A DNA stretch of 7,185 nt, taken from contig CAYWML010000064.1 in NCBI GenBank assembly GCA_964459515.1, positions 1 to 7,185 on the forward strand. The letters run 5' to 3'. The stretch's first letter is position 1. Each line of letters starts with the position of its first letter. Source of the stretch: Scatosoma sp964459515 (GTDB lineage Bacteria > Bacillota > Clostridia > Christensenellales > Borkfalkiaceae). Under the pieces are notes generated by a model. The model did no database searches. It saw only the letters and a program-made list of their open reading frames with translations, and had not been told where the DNA came from. Positions 1-6,996 of the stretch are shown here, piece after piece. The translations under genes were made by a program, and so were the position numbers.

Positions 1-2577
1 GAGAACGGTTGGCCGAGCGGTTTCGTCGGCGGTAAGCTGTTGGAGAATATCGAAAACCACGATAAATATTTGACGCATACGATCGGCGCGTACGATCCTT
101 CCGCAACGGTTTCTTACGATTTGACGGGGGCATGTCTGCGACGAACGACCTGCGGCGAAAATTGTTTGAACGTGTACGAGCATTATTCGGCTTCCACGGC
201 AGACATCTTAAACGGCGAGGTCGTGGATCAGTTCATCGCGCAAACGCACGAGGAATATAAAAAACGCGACACATACGAATTGAAAGGCTTTTTCACGGAC
301 GAACCGCAGTATTATCGTTGGGGAACGCCTTTTACGAGAGTGCTTCCGCGCTATTTCAAGGAACATTACGGCGAGGATATTTACGACGGCTTGGGCTTGC
401 TCTTCGAGAAAAAAGAGGGCTATCGCGAGTTCCGCTATAAATATTGGAAAGCCATGCAGGATCTCATGCTGACGAATTACGCGAAAAAGGTGTATGAATG
501 GTGCGATTCCAACGGCTATAAATTGACGGGGCATTACGTCGAGGAAGGCTCTATGGCGGCGCAAATGTGGTGTTGCGGCGGCATCATGCCGTTTTACGAA
601 TACGAACATATTCCCGGCGTCGATTGGTTGGGAAGACATATCGGTTCGGAACTTACCGCAAAACAGGTGGGCAGCGTAGCGGCACAGCTCGGGAAGAAGC
701 AGGTGCTCACCGAAACTTACGCTTGTTGCGGTTGGGACGTAACGCCGACCGAACTGAAAAAAATTGCCGAAGTACAGTACGTAAACGGCGTAAATTTGAT
801 GTGCCAGCACTTGCTTCCGTTTACGGAACACGGGCAAAGAAAACGGGATTATCCCGCGCATTTTTCGGCTGTCAATCCTTGGGTGAACAAGGGCTTTAAG
901 GATTTCAACGACTATTTTTCCGTGCTCGGAAAAATCTTATCCGAAAGCGAAGAAATCGTCAACGTGGCAATGTTGCACCCGATCCGCAGTACGTATTTCG
1001 AGTATCAGCGCGACGGTTGCGACAACGGCGGCGAAATCGTTGCGGATTTTGACGCAAGTTTGCAAACGCTCGTGGAAAAAATCGGCGCGATGCAAATCCC
1101 GCACCACTATTTGGACGAAACGCTGCTTGCGAAATACGGCAGAGTGGAGGGCAATAAACTTTGCCTCGGAAAGTGCGCTTACGAATTCTTGATTTTGCCA
1201 AAGCTGTATACCATGGACGCGACGACGGAGAATTTGTTGCATGAATTCGTCAACGCGGGGGGCAAGGTTTTGCTCATCGACGAGAAGCCGCGTTACGTGG
1301 AGTGGAGAGAATACGACTATCCGTATCTGCATACGAACGTGACGTGGGACGAGATTGTTGCGGCGCAACCGTACGCGATTGCGAACGCCGACGGCTTGCG
1401 TTCGACGCTTCGTCGGGATATGGACGGAAAAGAATTTATCTACGTCGTCAACTTCGGCGCGGAAACGACGGCGGACTTCCGCCTGCAAAAAGGCAGATCC
1501 TTTATCGCGTACGATATTTTGAAAGACGAATATACGCCGCTTTCCACGCGCGTGCGCTTCGACGAGGGACAGTCGTACGTCTTGTATATCGGCGAGGACG
1601 TCGCGCCTGCCGAAAAAGCGGCGTTGCAGACGATCCGCCTCGGCGAAGGTTTCGACATCGCGCAGCCCGTAGACAATTATCTGACGTTGGACTATATACG
1701 CTATTCGACGGACGGCGTGCATTACAGCGAACCCGTACACCATATGGGCGTATTCAATGAAATGTTGCAACGACGCTATCGCGGCAGACTGTTCTTACGC
1801 TACGAAGCGGAAATCGCCGCGTTGCCTACGATTTGCGAATTGCTCGCAGAAGATACGAATACGCGCCGCGTTTGCGTAAACGGGAAAGAAGTGCAAAGCT
1901 GCGGATCGTCCGCGCTGGAGCGCGCGTTGCTTCGTTACGACGTGGCAGGGCTTCTCAAAATCGGCAAAAACGAGTTTGAAATCGAAATCGACTATTTCCA
2001 AAGCGAACAGGTATATTACGCGTTGTTCGGCGAAAACGTAACGGAAGGTTTGAAAAATTGCCTCGCTTACGATACGGATATAGAGGCGGTTATGCTGAAA
2101 GGCAACTTCGGCGTACGCGGCGAGTTTGAAAAGGGGAACGCGGAGAATATCCTTCTCGGCAAAAATTTTGTCATCGATAAACAGAAAACGCACGTTGTTT
2201 CGCTTATCGAGGACGGCTTCCCGTTCTTCTCCGGAAATATAACGCTGAAACAGAAGATCACGGTCGAACGGACGGATTGCGAGTTGGTGACGGATAAGCG
2301 TTTCCACTTGTTGGACGTTACGATAAACGGCGTGCGCGCAGGCAGATTGCTGTTCGGGCGGCGCATGGATTTGTCGCCGTACCTGCGTGTCGGCGAAAAC
2401 GAAATCGAAATCGTTTTGACGGTCGGCAATCGTAATCTTCTCGGACCGTTCCACACTTTGGAACAGGAGAATTTCGGCGTAGGACCGTACACGTTCGAGC
2501 GTATCGGCACTTGGAGCAACGGCAAGAGTAGCCTTATGCGCGACGAAAGCTACGCTTTTGTGAAAACGTTGGTGTAA
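1..2577 (+). CDS. GH106-like glycoside hydrolase, 5'-truncated by the window edge
   Basis: The frame is open from base 1, so the N-terminus lies outside the window; 858 residues are visible (numbered here from base 1) up to TAA at 2575-2577. The sequence resembles the large GH106-type (alpha-L-rhamnosidase-like) hydrolases of gut Clostridia and Bacteroidetes. The catalytic-barrel part holds an FFTDEP motif (Asp100-Glu101), GHYVEEG (about 177-183) and LTETYACCGWD with Glu238, followed by QHLLPF near 269-274; these acidic residues are the catalytic candidates. Residues about 318-433 look like the flavodoxin/glutaminase-like domain found behind such barrels. Two beta-sandwich, GH2 sugar-binding-like modules follow, with VNGKEV near 626 and INGVRAG near 775 before a conserved LLGPFHT segment. 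The expected role is removing terminal sugars, perhaps rhamnose, from plant or host glycans. The substrate is inferred from family only. Several unpaired-looking cysteines fit a cytoplasmic enzyme, but a signal peptide cannot be checked. The next gene is separated by a terminator, so no operon partner is visible. Confidence 0.85.
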   Translation, partial: ENGWPSGFVGGKLLENIENHDKYLTHTIGAYDPSATVSYDLTGACLRRTTCGENCLNVYEHYSASTADILNGEVVDQFIAQTHEEYKKRDTYELKGFFTDEPQYYRWGTPFTRVLPRYFKEHYGEDIYDGLGLLFEKKEGYREFRYKYWKAMQDLMLTNYAKKVYEWCDSNGYKLTGHYVEEGSMAAQMWCCGGIMPFYEYEHIPGVDWLGRHIGSELTAKQVGSVAAQLGKKQVLTETYACCGWDVTPTELKKIAEVQYVNGVNLMCQHLLPFTEHGQRKRDYPAHFSAVNPWVNKGFKDFNDYFSVLGKILSESEEIVNVAMLHPIRSTYFEYQRDGCDNGGEIVADFDASLQTLVEKIGAMQIPHHYLDETLLAKYGRVEGNKLCLGKCAYEFLILPKLYTMDATTENLLHEFVNAGGKVLLIDEKPRYVEWREYDYPYLHTNVTWDEIVAAQPYAIANADGLRSTLRRDMDGKEFIYVVNFGAETTADFRLQKGRSFIAYDILKDEYTPLSTRVRFDEGQSYVLYIGEDVAPAEKAALQTIRLGEGFDIAQPVDNYLTLDYIRYSTDGVHYSEPVHHMGVFNEMLQRRYRGRLFLRYEAEIAALPTICELLAEDTNTRRVCVNGKEVQSCGSSALERALLRYDVAGLLKIGKNEFEIEIDYFQSEQVYYALFGENVTEGLKNCLAYDTDIEAVMLKGNFGVRGEFEKGNAENILLGKNFVIDKQKTHVVSLIEDGFPFFSGNITLKQKITVERTDCELVTDKRFHLLDVTINGVRAGRLLFGRRMDLSPYLRVGENEIEIVLTVGNRNLLGPFHTLEQENFGVGPYTFERIGTWSNGKSSLMRDESYAFVKTLV

Positions 2578-2591
2578 GTATATCGGAATAA

Positions 2592-2620
2592 AAGAGGGGC
2601 GACAATTTGTCGCCCCTTTT
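2592..2620 (+). terminator. Rho-independent terminator of the glycosidase gene
   Basis: A perfect 8-bp GC-rich stem (GGGGCGAC at 2596-2603 with GTCGCCCC at 2609-2616) closes a 5-nt AATTT loop. It is flanked by an A-rich left side and TTTT at 2617-2620. It starts about 15 bases after the glycosidase stop codon, as expected for its terminator. Confidence 0.9.
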
Positions 2621-2659
2621 CCGTGAAAAAACGCGAGCAGAGCTTGCTTAAACGGAAAG

Positions 2660-2741
2660 GGGGGGTGCGGGTTTCGTCGTAAAGCAACGCCGCGAATGCG
2701 GCGTTTGTTTTTGGCGGCGGGCGTTGTCCATTGCACCCCCC
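2660..2741. repeat. Long inverted repeat enclosing a hairpin, in an intergenic gap
   Basis: GGGGGGTGC at 2660-2668 is the exact reverse complement of GCACCCCCC at 2733-2741. The two arms enclose an 8-bp perfect hairpin (AACGCCGC at 2686-2693, GCGGCGTT at 2698-2705). Immediately to the right lies another 7-bp hairpin, CAAGGAA at 2745-2751 with TTCCTTG at 2757-2763. No gene was found between 2578 and 2900. The block could be a degenerate small repeat or a structured RNA. Its origin is not recognised. Confidence 0.5.
2686..2712 (+). terminator. Second terminator-like hairpin
   Basis: An 8-bp stem (2686-2693 with 2698-2705) with a GAAT loop is followed by TTGTTTTT, including T5 at 2708-2712. It reads on the + strand, about 70 bases after the main glycosidase terminator. 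It may be a backup terminator or the inner hairpin of the surrounding inverted repeat. No separate transcript ending here was identified. Confidence 0.5.
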
Positions 2742-2832
2742 ACACAAGGAATTATGTTCCTTGACCTTGGTTTTCGCATGACGGCGGAGGTAGGGCAAGA
2801 AAAAAAGAACGAAAAAACACGTTACTGCGATA

Positions 2833-2861
2833 TTGACAAAACGCATATTCCGTGTTATAAT
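2833..2861 (+). promoter_or_regulatory. Perfect-consensus sigma-A promoter of the AlbA_2 gene
   Basis: TTGACA at 2833-2838 and TATAAT at 2856-2861 both match the consensus exactly, with a 17-base spacer. TG at 2853-2854 gives an extended -10 element. Transcription should start near 2868, about 33 bases before the ATG at 2901. The promoter also shows that upstream in-frame start codons, such as ATG at 2778, are not the real start. Confidence 0.93.
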
Positions 2862-2900
2862 GGGGGCGAAAACGATTGGGAGGATTTAGCGAAAACGAGA

Positions 2901-4349
2901 ATGATAGATTTGCTGCATTTGGAAAAATACCAAGAAAATAATCGGATAGAAGCCAAAAAAGCCCTCGGCGGTTTGCCGAAAAGCATTTGGGAAACTTATT
3001 CCGCGTTTGCAAACACGTTCGGAGGGATTCTTTTGCTGGGCGTGGAGGAATTGTCGGACGGGAAACTTTCCGTCGCAAACGGGGGAATCGCCGATCCGAA
3101 CGCTTTCATCGAGGAATTTTGGTCAATCGTAAACGATCCGAAAAAAGTTAGCGTGAATATCCTATCGAACGATGACGTGTGTGTTCGGGAAATCAACGGG
3201 AAGAAGATCATCGTCATTACGATACCGCGCGCCGATAGAGTGTATCGCCCCGTTTACGTGGACGGAAATCCGCTGACGGGGACGTATCGGCGCAACGGGG
3301 AAGGGGATTATCGGTGCACCCGAGAAGAGTATGCGGCGATGGTGCGCGACGCGTCTTTTCAAACGCAGGATATGCTCGTTTTGGAAAAAATGCCTTTGTC
3401 CGTTTTTAACGAGGCGAGCGTTGCCGATTATCGTCGGCGTATGCGTTCCTCTCGTCCGCAACACGTTTGGGAAAGCTTGACGGACGAGGGATTTCTGCTC
3501 AAAATAGGCGCGGTCGCGATCGGGAAAGACGGGAAGAAGCACCCGACTTCAGCAGGGCTTTTGATGTTCGGCAATGCGCACGTTATTCGGGGCGAATTCG
3601 GCGATCGCCTTCTGGCTTATCGGGAGTGCCCTGACGGAGAATCGTCCGCAACGGAGGGTGCGGCTTCTGCTTTTGCGGCTTGGAATGGCAACGTTTACGA
3701 TTTCTATTTACACGTTTACGAGAAATTGGCGCAAGCCGTGCCGACTTTTTGGGCAAAGGGCGGCGTAGCTACGGACGAGGCGGCAGTGCGGCAAGCTTTG
3801 CGCGAAGCGTTGACGAATTGCTTGGTGAATGCGGATTATTACGGGCGGCAAGGCGTTTCGATTGTCAGAAAAGAGGACGAGATCGTGTTTTCCAATTCGG
3901 GGGGATTTCGTATCGAAGTCGATACCGCGAAGAGCGGCGGTATATCCGATCCTCGAAACGCCACGATGTTGAAAATGTTTCATTTGCTCCATAAAAGCGA
4001 GCGCGCGGAGGGGGGCGGCATTCCCTATATCCTCTCCGTTTGGCAAAAGCACGAATGGCGCGAACCGATTATCGTGGAATCGTTTGCGCCCGAACGGACG
4101 ACTTTGGTGCTTTTTATGGGGCAGCGACAAGAAAAGCGCGAGGAAAAAGCGGCAATAAAAACTTTCAACCCTAAGCAAGCCGTCGTCGAATATCTGACGG
4201 AGCGCGTTTCGGCGAACAGCCGAGAACTAGCGGACGCGTTGGGGCTGAAAACGGCGCGCGCGGACGAGATTTTGCAGGAATTGGAAGCCGCGGAAATCAT
4301 CGTCGCCGAAGGGGAAAAGCATAATCGAACATATCGTTTGAAAAAGTGA
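2901..4349 (+). CDS. AlbA_2 (Schlafen-like) domain protein with GHKL-like ATPase region and winged helix
   Basis: This 482-residue protein has the layout of the widespread RecG-like/AlbA_2 putative transcriptional regulators. Residues about 8-130 form the AlbA_2 domain: an ENNRIEAKKA stretch near 12-21, then SAFANTFGGILLLGVEE near 34-50. Residues about 290-400 match the HATPase_c_4-type region, with an N-box-like segment REALTNCLVNADYYG (Glu302, Asn306, Asp312) and a later GGISDPRN and ERAEGGGIPYI. Residues about 423-480 look like a winged helix (SRELADALGLKTARADEILQELE). It is not a helicase despite frequent annotation as one. ATP binding, nucleic-acid binding and regulation are inferred; the target is unknown. 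ATG 2901 was chosen because it follows the promoter and matches the family N-terminus. The best ribosome binding site, GGGAGGA at 2878-2884, is 16 bases upstream, which is unusually far, and no in-frame start lies closer. The gene is monocistronic and convergent with metAA. Confidence 0.87.
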   Translation: MIDLLHLEKYQENNRIEAKKALGGLPKSIWETYSAFANTFGGILLLGVEELSDGKLSVANGGIADPNAFIEEFWSIVNDPKKVSVNILSNDDVCVREINGKKIIVITIPRADRVYRPVYVDGNPLTGTYRRNGEGDYRCTREEYAAMVRDASFQTQDMLVLEKMPLSVFNEASVADYRRRMRSSRPQHVWESLTDEGFLLKIGAVAIGKDGKKHPTSAGLLMFGNAHVIRGEFGDRLLAYRECPDGESSATEGAASAFAAWNGNVYDFYLHVYEKLAQAVPTFWAKGGVATDEAAVRQALREALTNCLVNADYYGRQGVSIVRKEDEIVFSNSGGFRIEVDTAKSGGISDPRNATMLKMFHLLHKSERAEGGGIPYILSVWQKHEWREPIIVESFAPERTTLVLFMGQRQEKREEKAAIKTFNPKQAVVEYLTERVSANSRELADALGLKTARADEILQELEAAEIIVAEGEKHNRTYRLKK

Positions 4350-4391
4350 AAAAAGCGTATAAGCCGTTTTGGGGAGGTATACGGGTTGAAT

Positions 4392-4433
4392 AAAAAATAT
4401 GCGCTCCGAAAGCGTTGTTGGCTTTGGGAGCGC
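4392..4433 (-). terminator. Terminator of the metY-metAA operon in the convergent gap
   Basis: GCGCTCCGAAAGC at 4401-4413 pairs with GCTTTGGGAGCGC at 4421-4433: 12 base pairs with a single G-G mismatch and a 7-nt loop. Read on the minus strand, the stem is followed by ATATTTTTTA, with T6 from 4397 to 4392. It lies about 30 bases beyond the metAA stop. On the + strand only a T4 run about 6 bases after the stem follows, so it would serve the AlbA_2 gene less efficiently. Confidence 0.85.
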
Positions 4434-4461
4434 GCAGAAATTTTGTCGGCTGTTTTGCCGT

Positions 4462-5388
4462 TTATTTCGTGCCTTTGACTTTTTGAATGTCGTAGGGGGT
4501 GTTTTGATAGACGAAGTAGTTCAGCCAATTCGAGAATAAAAGGTGGGCGTGTCCGCGCCATGTGACGAGCGGCGATTTCGTCGGATCGTCGTTCGGAAAA
4601 TAGTTTTCGGGTATGCGAATGGGCTTTCCTTGCGAAAGATCACGCAGATATTCGTTTTTCAGGGTGTCTGCGTCGTATTCCGAATGCCCCGTGATGAAAA
4701 TTTGTCTGCCGTTTTTCGTCGCGACGGCGTAAACGCCCGTCTTTTCGGACGAGGCGAGAATACGCAAGCCTTTCGTGCGTTCGATATCCGCGCGCGCCAC
4801 CGTCGTATGCCGCGATTGCGGAACCATGAACACGTCGTCGAAGCCGCGGAAGAGAATGGATTTTTTATAGTCCACGGTGTGCGGAAATATGCCGAACAGC
4901 TTTTCGGGAACGGGCTGTTTGGGAATGCCGTAATGATAGTACAGCCCTGCTTGCGCGCCCCAGCAAATATGCAACGTGCTGTGTACGTGCGTTTTGCTCC
5001 ATTCCATAATCTCCGTCAGCTCCTGCCAATACTCCACTTCTTCGAAAGGCAGGTGCTCTACGGGTGCGCCCGTGATAATCATGCCGTCGAATTTTTCCGC
5101 GCGCACGTCGTCGAACGTCTTGTAGAAGGCAAGCAGGTGCTCTTCCGCCACGTTTTTCGATTGGTGCGATTTCGTGTGGATAAGCTCCATTTCCACCTGC
5201 AAAGGGGTGTTGCCGAGCAAGCGCGCAAGCTGCGTTTCCGTTTCGATTTTTTTCGGCATGAGATTGAGAATCAAAATGCGCAACGGGCGAATATCCTGCG
5301 CGATTGCGCGATCCTCGGTCATGACGAATATATTTTCCTCCGTCAGCGTTTTGACGGCGGGCAAATTGTCGGGAATTTTAATGGGCAT
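4462..5388 (-). CDS. metAA: Homoserine O-acetyltransferase (MetA family)
   Basis: This cytoplasmic enzyme activates L-homoserine by acylation, the committed step of methionine synthesis. It has 308 residues, about the family length, and aligns without visible gaps to the numbering used for E. coli MetA. Cys142 in HICWGAQAGLYYHYG is the acyl-enzyme nucleophile, and His235 and Glu237 in TGHSEYDAD complete the catalytic set. RPLRILILNLMP (34-45) and the IITGAPVE stretch are family signatures. Residue 111 is Glu (GAPVEHLPFEEVEYW); in characterised MetA proteins Glu here goes with acetyl-CoA use and Gly with succinyl-CoA use, so O-acetylhomoserine is the predicted product. That fits the neighbouring MetY. 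The ATG is preceded by AAGGAG (5400-5395) at 6-base spacing, and metY ends only 39 bases upstream, so the two genes form an operon. It is often annotated simply as metA, homoserine O-succinyltransferase. Confidence 0.96.
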   Translation of the reverse strand: MPIKIPDNLPAVKTLTEENIFVMTEDRAIAQDIRPLRILILNLMPKKIETETQLARLLGNTPLQVEMELIHTKSHQSKNVAEEHLLAFYKTFDDVRAEKFDGMIITGAPVEHLPFEEVEYWQELTEIMEWSKTHVHSTLHICWGAQAGLYYHYGIPKQPVPEKLFGIFPHTVDYKKSILFRGFDDVFMVPQSRHTTVARADIERTKGLRILASSEKTGVYAVATKNGRQIFITGHSEYDADTLKNEYLRDLSQGKPIRIPENYFPNDDPTKSPLVTWRGHAHLLFSNWLNYFVYQNTPYDIQKVKGTK

Positions 5389-5427
5389 GGCGTGCTCCTT
5401 ATCGTTGGTGTTTTTGCGCGCGGCGGA

Positions 5428-6714
5428 TTACAGCTGCGCAAGCGCTTGTTCGATGTCCTCGATTAAGTCTTCGTAATTTTCGATGCCGCAGGAAAGCCGT
5501 ACGAGGTCGCCGGGAACGCCTGCCGCCTGCAACTCTTCCTCGTTCATTTGGCGATGGGTGGAGCTTGCAGGGTGCAGACAGCAGCTACGCGCGTCCGCAA
5601 CGTGCGTTTCGATGGCGATGAGTCGCAACGCCTTCATGAATTTTTCCGCGGCGGCTCTACCGCCTTTTACGCCGAAGCTGACGACGCCGCATGTGCCTTT
5701 CGGCATATATTTTTGCGCGAGGGGATAGTAGCGGTTGGAGGGCAGACCGGGATAGTTCACCCAGCCGATACGTTCGTTGCTTTCCAAATACTCCGCTACG
5801 CGTTGCGCGTTCAGGCAATGCCGCTCCATACGAACATGCAAACTTTCCAAGCCGAGGTTGAGATAGAACGCGCTTTGCGGCGATTGCGTAGAGCCGAAGT
5901 CGCGCATGAGCTGCGCAGTGGCTTTGGTGATAAACGCGCCGCCTTGCCCGAATTTTTTCGCGTAGGTAATGCCGTGGTAGCTTTCGTCGGGGGTGCAAAG
6001 CCCGGGGAACTTATCCGCGTGCGCCAGCCAATCGAAGTTGCCGGAATCGACGATGCAACCGCCGACGGCGACGCCGTGTCCGTCCATGTATTTCGTCGTG
6101 GAGTGGGTGACGATATCCGCGCCGAAGTCGAACGGGCGGCAGTTGACGGGGGTGGCAAAGGTGTTGTCTACGATGAGAGGCACGCCGTGCGCATGCGCCG
6201 CTTTGGCGAATTTTTCAAAATCCAGCACGGTGAGCGCGGGGTTTGCGATGGTTTCGCCGAATACGGCTTTTGTGTTGGGGCGGAATGCCGCGCGCAATTC
6301 TTCTTCCGAACAGTCGGGGGAAACGAAGGTAAATTCAATCCCCATTTTTTTCATGGTGACGGCGAAAAGATTATACGTGCCGCCGTAGATCGAGGAAGAG
6401 GAAACGACGTGGTCGCCTGCGCTCGCGATGTTGAATACGGCGAAGAAGTTCGCCGCTTGTCCCGAGGAAAGAAGCATTGCCGCCGTGCCGCCCTCCAAGG
6501 CGCAGATCTTTGCCGCGACGGTGTCGCAGGTGGGGTTTTGCAGACGGGAGTAGAAATAGCCGCTCGCTTCCAAATCGAACAGTTTTCCCATATCTTCGCT
6601 CGTGGCGTATTTGAAAGTCGTGCTTTGCACGATCGGTACTTGGCGCGGTTCGCCGTTGGCAGGCGTATAGCCGCCCTGCACGCAAGCGGTTTCTATGCGT
6701 ATTTTTTTATCCAT
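5428..6714 (-). CDS. metY: O-acetylhomoserine sulfhydrylase (MetY), PLP-dependent
   Basis: This PLP enzyme of the Cys/Met metabolism family converts O-acetylhomoserine plus sulfide to homocysteine and acetate in the cytosol. It has 428 residues, a normal MetY length. Visible marks are YSRLQNPT (Tyr55 and Arg57, which bind the cofactor phosphate across the dimer), SSGQAA near 83-88, Asp183 in VDNTFATP (cofactor ring nitrogen), Lys208 in THSTTKYMDGHG (Schiff base) and Arg406 in VRLSCGIE (substrate carboxylate). The long segment about 235-300 before HCLNAQRVAEYL is typical of sulfhydrylases rather than the shorter cystathionine gamma-synthases. The start is ATG at 6714, not the in-frame codon at 6777. 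AAAGGAG (6729-6723) sits 8 bases upstream of 6714, and 6777 would fall upstream of the predicted transcription start. It is the first gene of the metY-metAA operon, and MetAA supplies its substrate. Confidence 0.96.
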   Translation of the reverse strand: MDKKIRIETACVQGGYTPANGEPRQVPIVQSTTFKYATSEDMGKLFDLEASGYFYSRLQNPTCDTVAAKICALEGGTAAMLLSSGQAANFFAVFNIASAGDHVVSSSSIYGGTYNLFAVTMKKMGIEFTFVSPDCSEEELRAAFRPNTKAVFGETIANPALTVLDFEKFAKAAHAHGVPLIVDNTFATPVNCRPFDFGADIVTHSTTKYMDGHGVAVGGCIVDSGNFDWLAHADKFPGLCTPDESYHGITYAKKFGQGGAFITKATAQLMRDFGSTQSPQSAFYLNLGLESLHVRMERHCLNAQRVAEYLESNERIGWVNYPGLPSNRYYPLAQKYMPKGTCGVVSFGVKGGRAAAEKFMKALRLIAIETHVADARSCCLHPASSTHRQMNEEELQAAGVPGDLVRLSCGIENYEDLIEDIEQALAQL

Positions 6715-6728
6715 GGTAAAATCTCCTT

Positions 6729-6744
6729 TCGCGCTCGCGCGCGA
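6729..6744 (-). promoter_or_regulatory. Small leader hairpin touching the metY ribosome binding site
   Basis: In the minus-strand RNA, UCGCGC (6744-6739) pairs with GCGCGA (6734-6729) around a GCGA loop, a GNRA-type tetraloop. The 3' side of the stem runs straight into the AAGGAG ribosome binding site. It could affect translation or protect the transcript's 5' end. No regulatory role is shown. Confidence 0.4.
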
Positions 6745-6767
6745 CACTATCTTAATTCGTTCTCCAA

Positions 6768-6796
6768 AGTATAGCACCTCGTTGCGGCAATGTCAA
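6768..6796 (-). promoter_or_regulatory. Promoter of the metY-metAA operon
   Basis: On the minus strand, TTGACA (6796-6791) and TATACT (6773-6768) are separated by 17 bases. Transcription should start near 6761, giving a leader of about 47 nt before the metY ATG. That is too short for a SAM riboswitch or T-box, so control, if any, would act at the promoter through an unidentified operator or on translation. Confidence 0.9.
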
Positions 6797-6935
6797 GCGT
6801 TTTCGACGTTCTTCGTTTGAAAAGCAGATGAAAAACATCGCCGTTGCGTGATTTCGACGGCGAAAGACGGGGAAGCTTTGATGGGCGTTTTGGCTGTTGA
6901 ACGCGTACCTGCCCCACCCGTTTCCGCCTAACGGC

Positions 6936-6980
6936 GGGGATTGCCGCAGTCGCACGTGCCGCGCTCCTTCGCAATGACAT
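6936..6980 (-). repeat. REP-like repeat copy A, minus orientation
   Basis: Read on the minus strand, this copy begins TGTCATTGCGAAGGAGCGCG and ends with GCGGCAATCCCC. The ATTGC/GCAAT ends (6975-6971 and 6944-6940) pair as an imperfect hairpin, and the middle contains the palindrome GCACGTGC (6952-6959). It matches the general pattern TCATTGCGAGGAGC...GACG..GGCAATC that I know as a dispersed intergenic repeat in many bacterial genomes. A further CCGCC/GGCGG hairpin (6924-6928 with 6933-6937) abuts it. Confidence 0.65.
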
Positions 6981-6982
6981 AT

Positions 6983-6996
6983 CCCCCCCCCCCCCC
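6983..6996. repeat. C14 homopolymer run
   Basis: Fourteen consecutive C bases lie exactly between two oppositely oriented repeat copies (AATGACATAT on the left, GTCATTACGA on the right). Such runs are prone to slippage in cells and to length errors in sequencing. No gene spans it. Confidence 0.9.

Noticed and set aside
40..42. TTG at 40 as the start of the glycosidase gene
   Set aside because: The frame is open back to base 1, no ribosome binding site precedes 40, and the sequence at this point is already inside the conserved catalytic region.
2724..2900. N-terminal extension of the AlbA_2 protein from upstream in-frame starts
   Set aside because: A perfect promoter lies inside this stretch, the encoded residues do not resemble the family, and there is no ribosome binding site at those starts.
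4543..5466. Long open frame on the + strand opposite metAA
   Set aside because: It is the antisense shadow of a well-supported MetA protein, and its translation resembles no family I recognise.
5548..6774. 408-codon open frame on the + strand opposite metY
   Set aside because: It is antisense to metY, is rich in Arg and Ala as expected from reversed GC-rich codons, and has no family resemblance.
6797..6923. Gene or small RNA upstream of the metY promoter
   Set aside because: Only a 7-bp hairpin with a 12-nt loop (6838-6844 with 6857-6863) and an 8-base direct repeat (TTTCGACG) were found; there was no convincing promoter, terminator or coding frame.
6715..6935. SAM riboswitch or T-box upstream of metY
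   Set aside because: The promoter lies too close to the gene and no conserved core of either element is visible on the minus strand.
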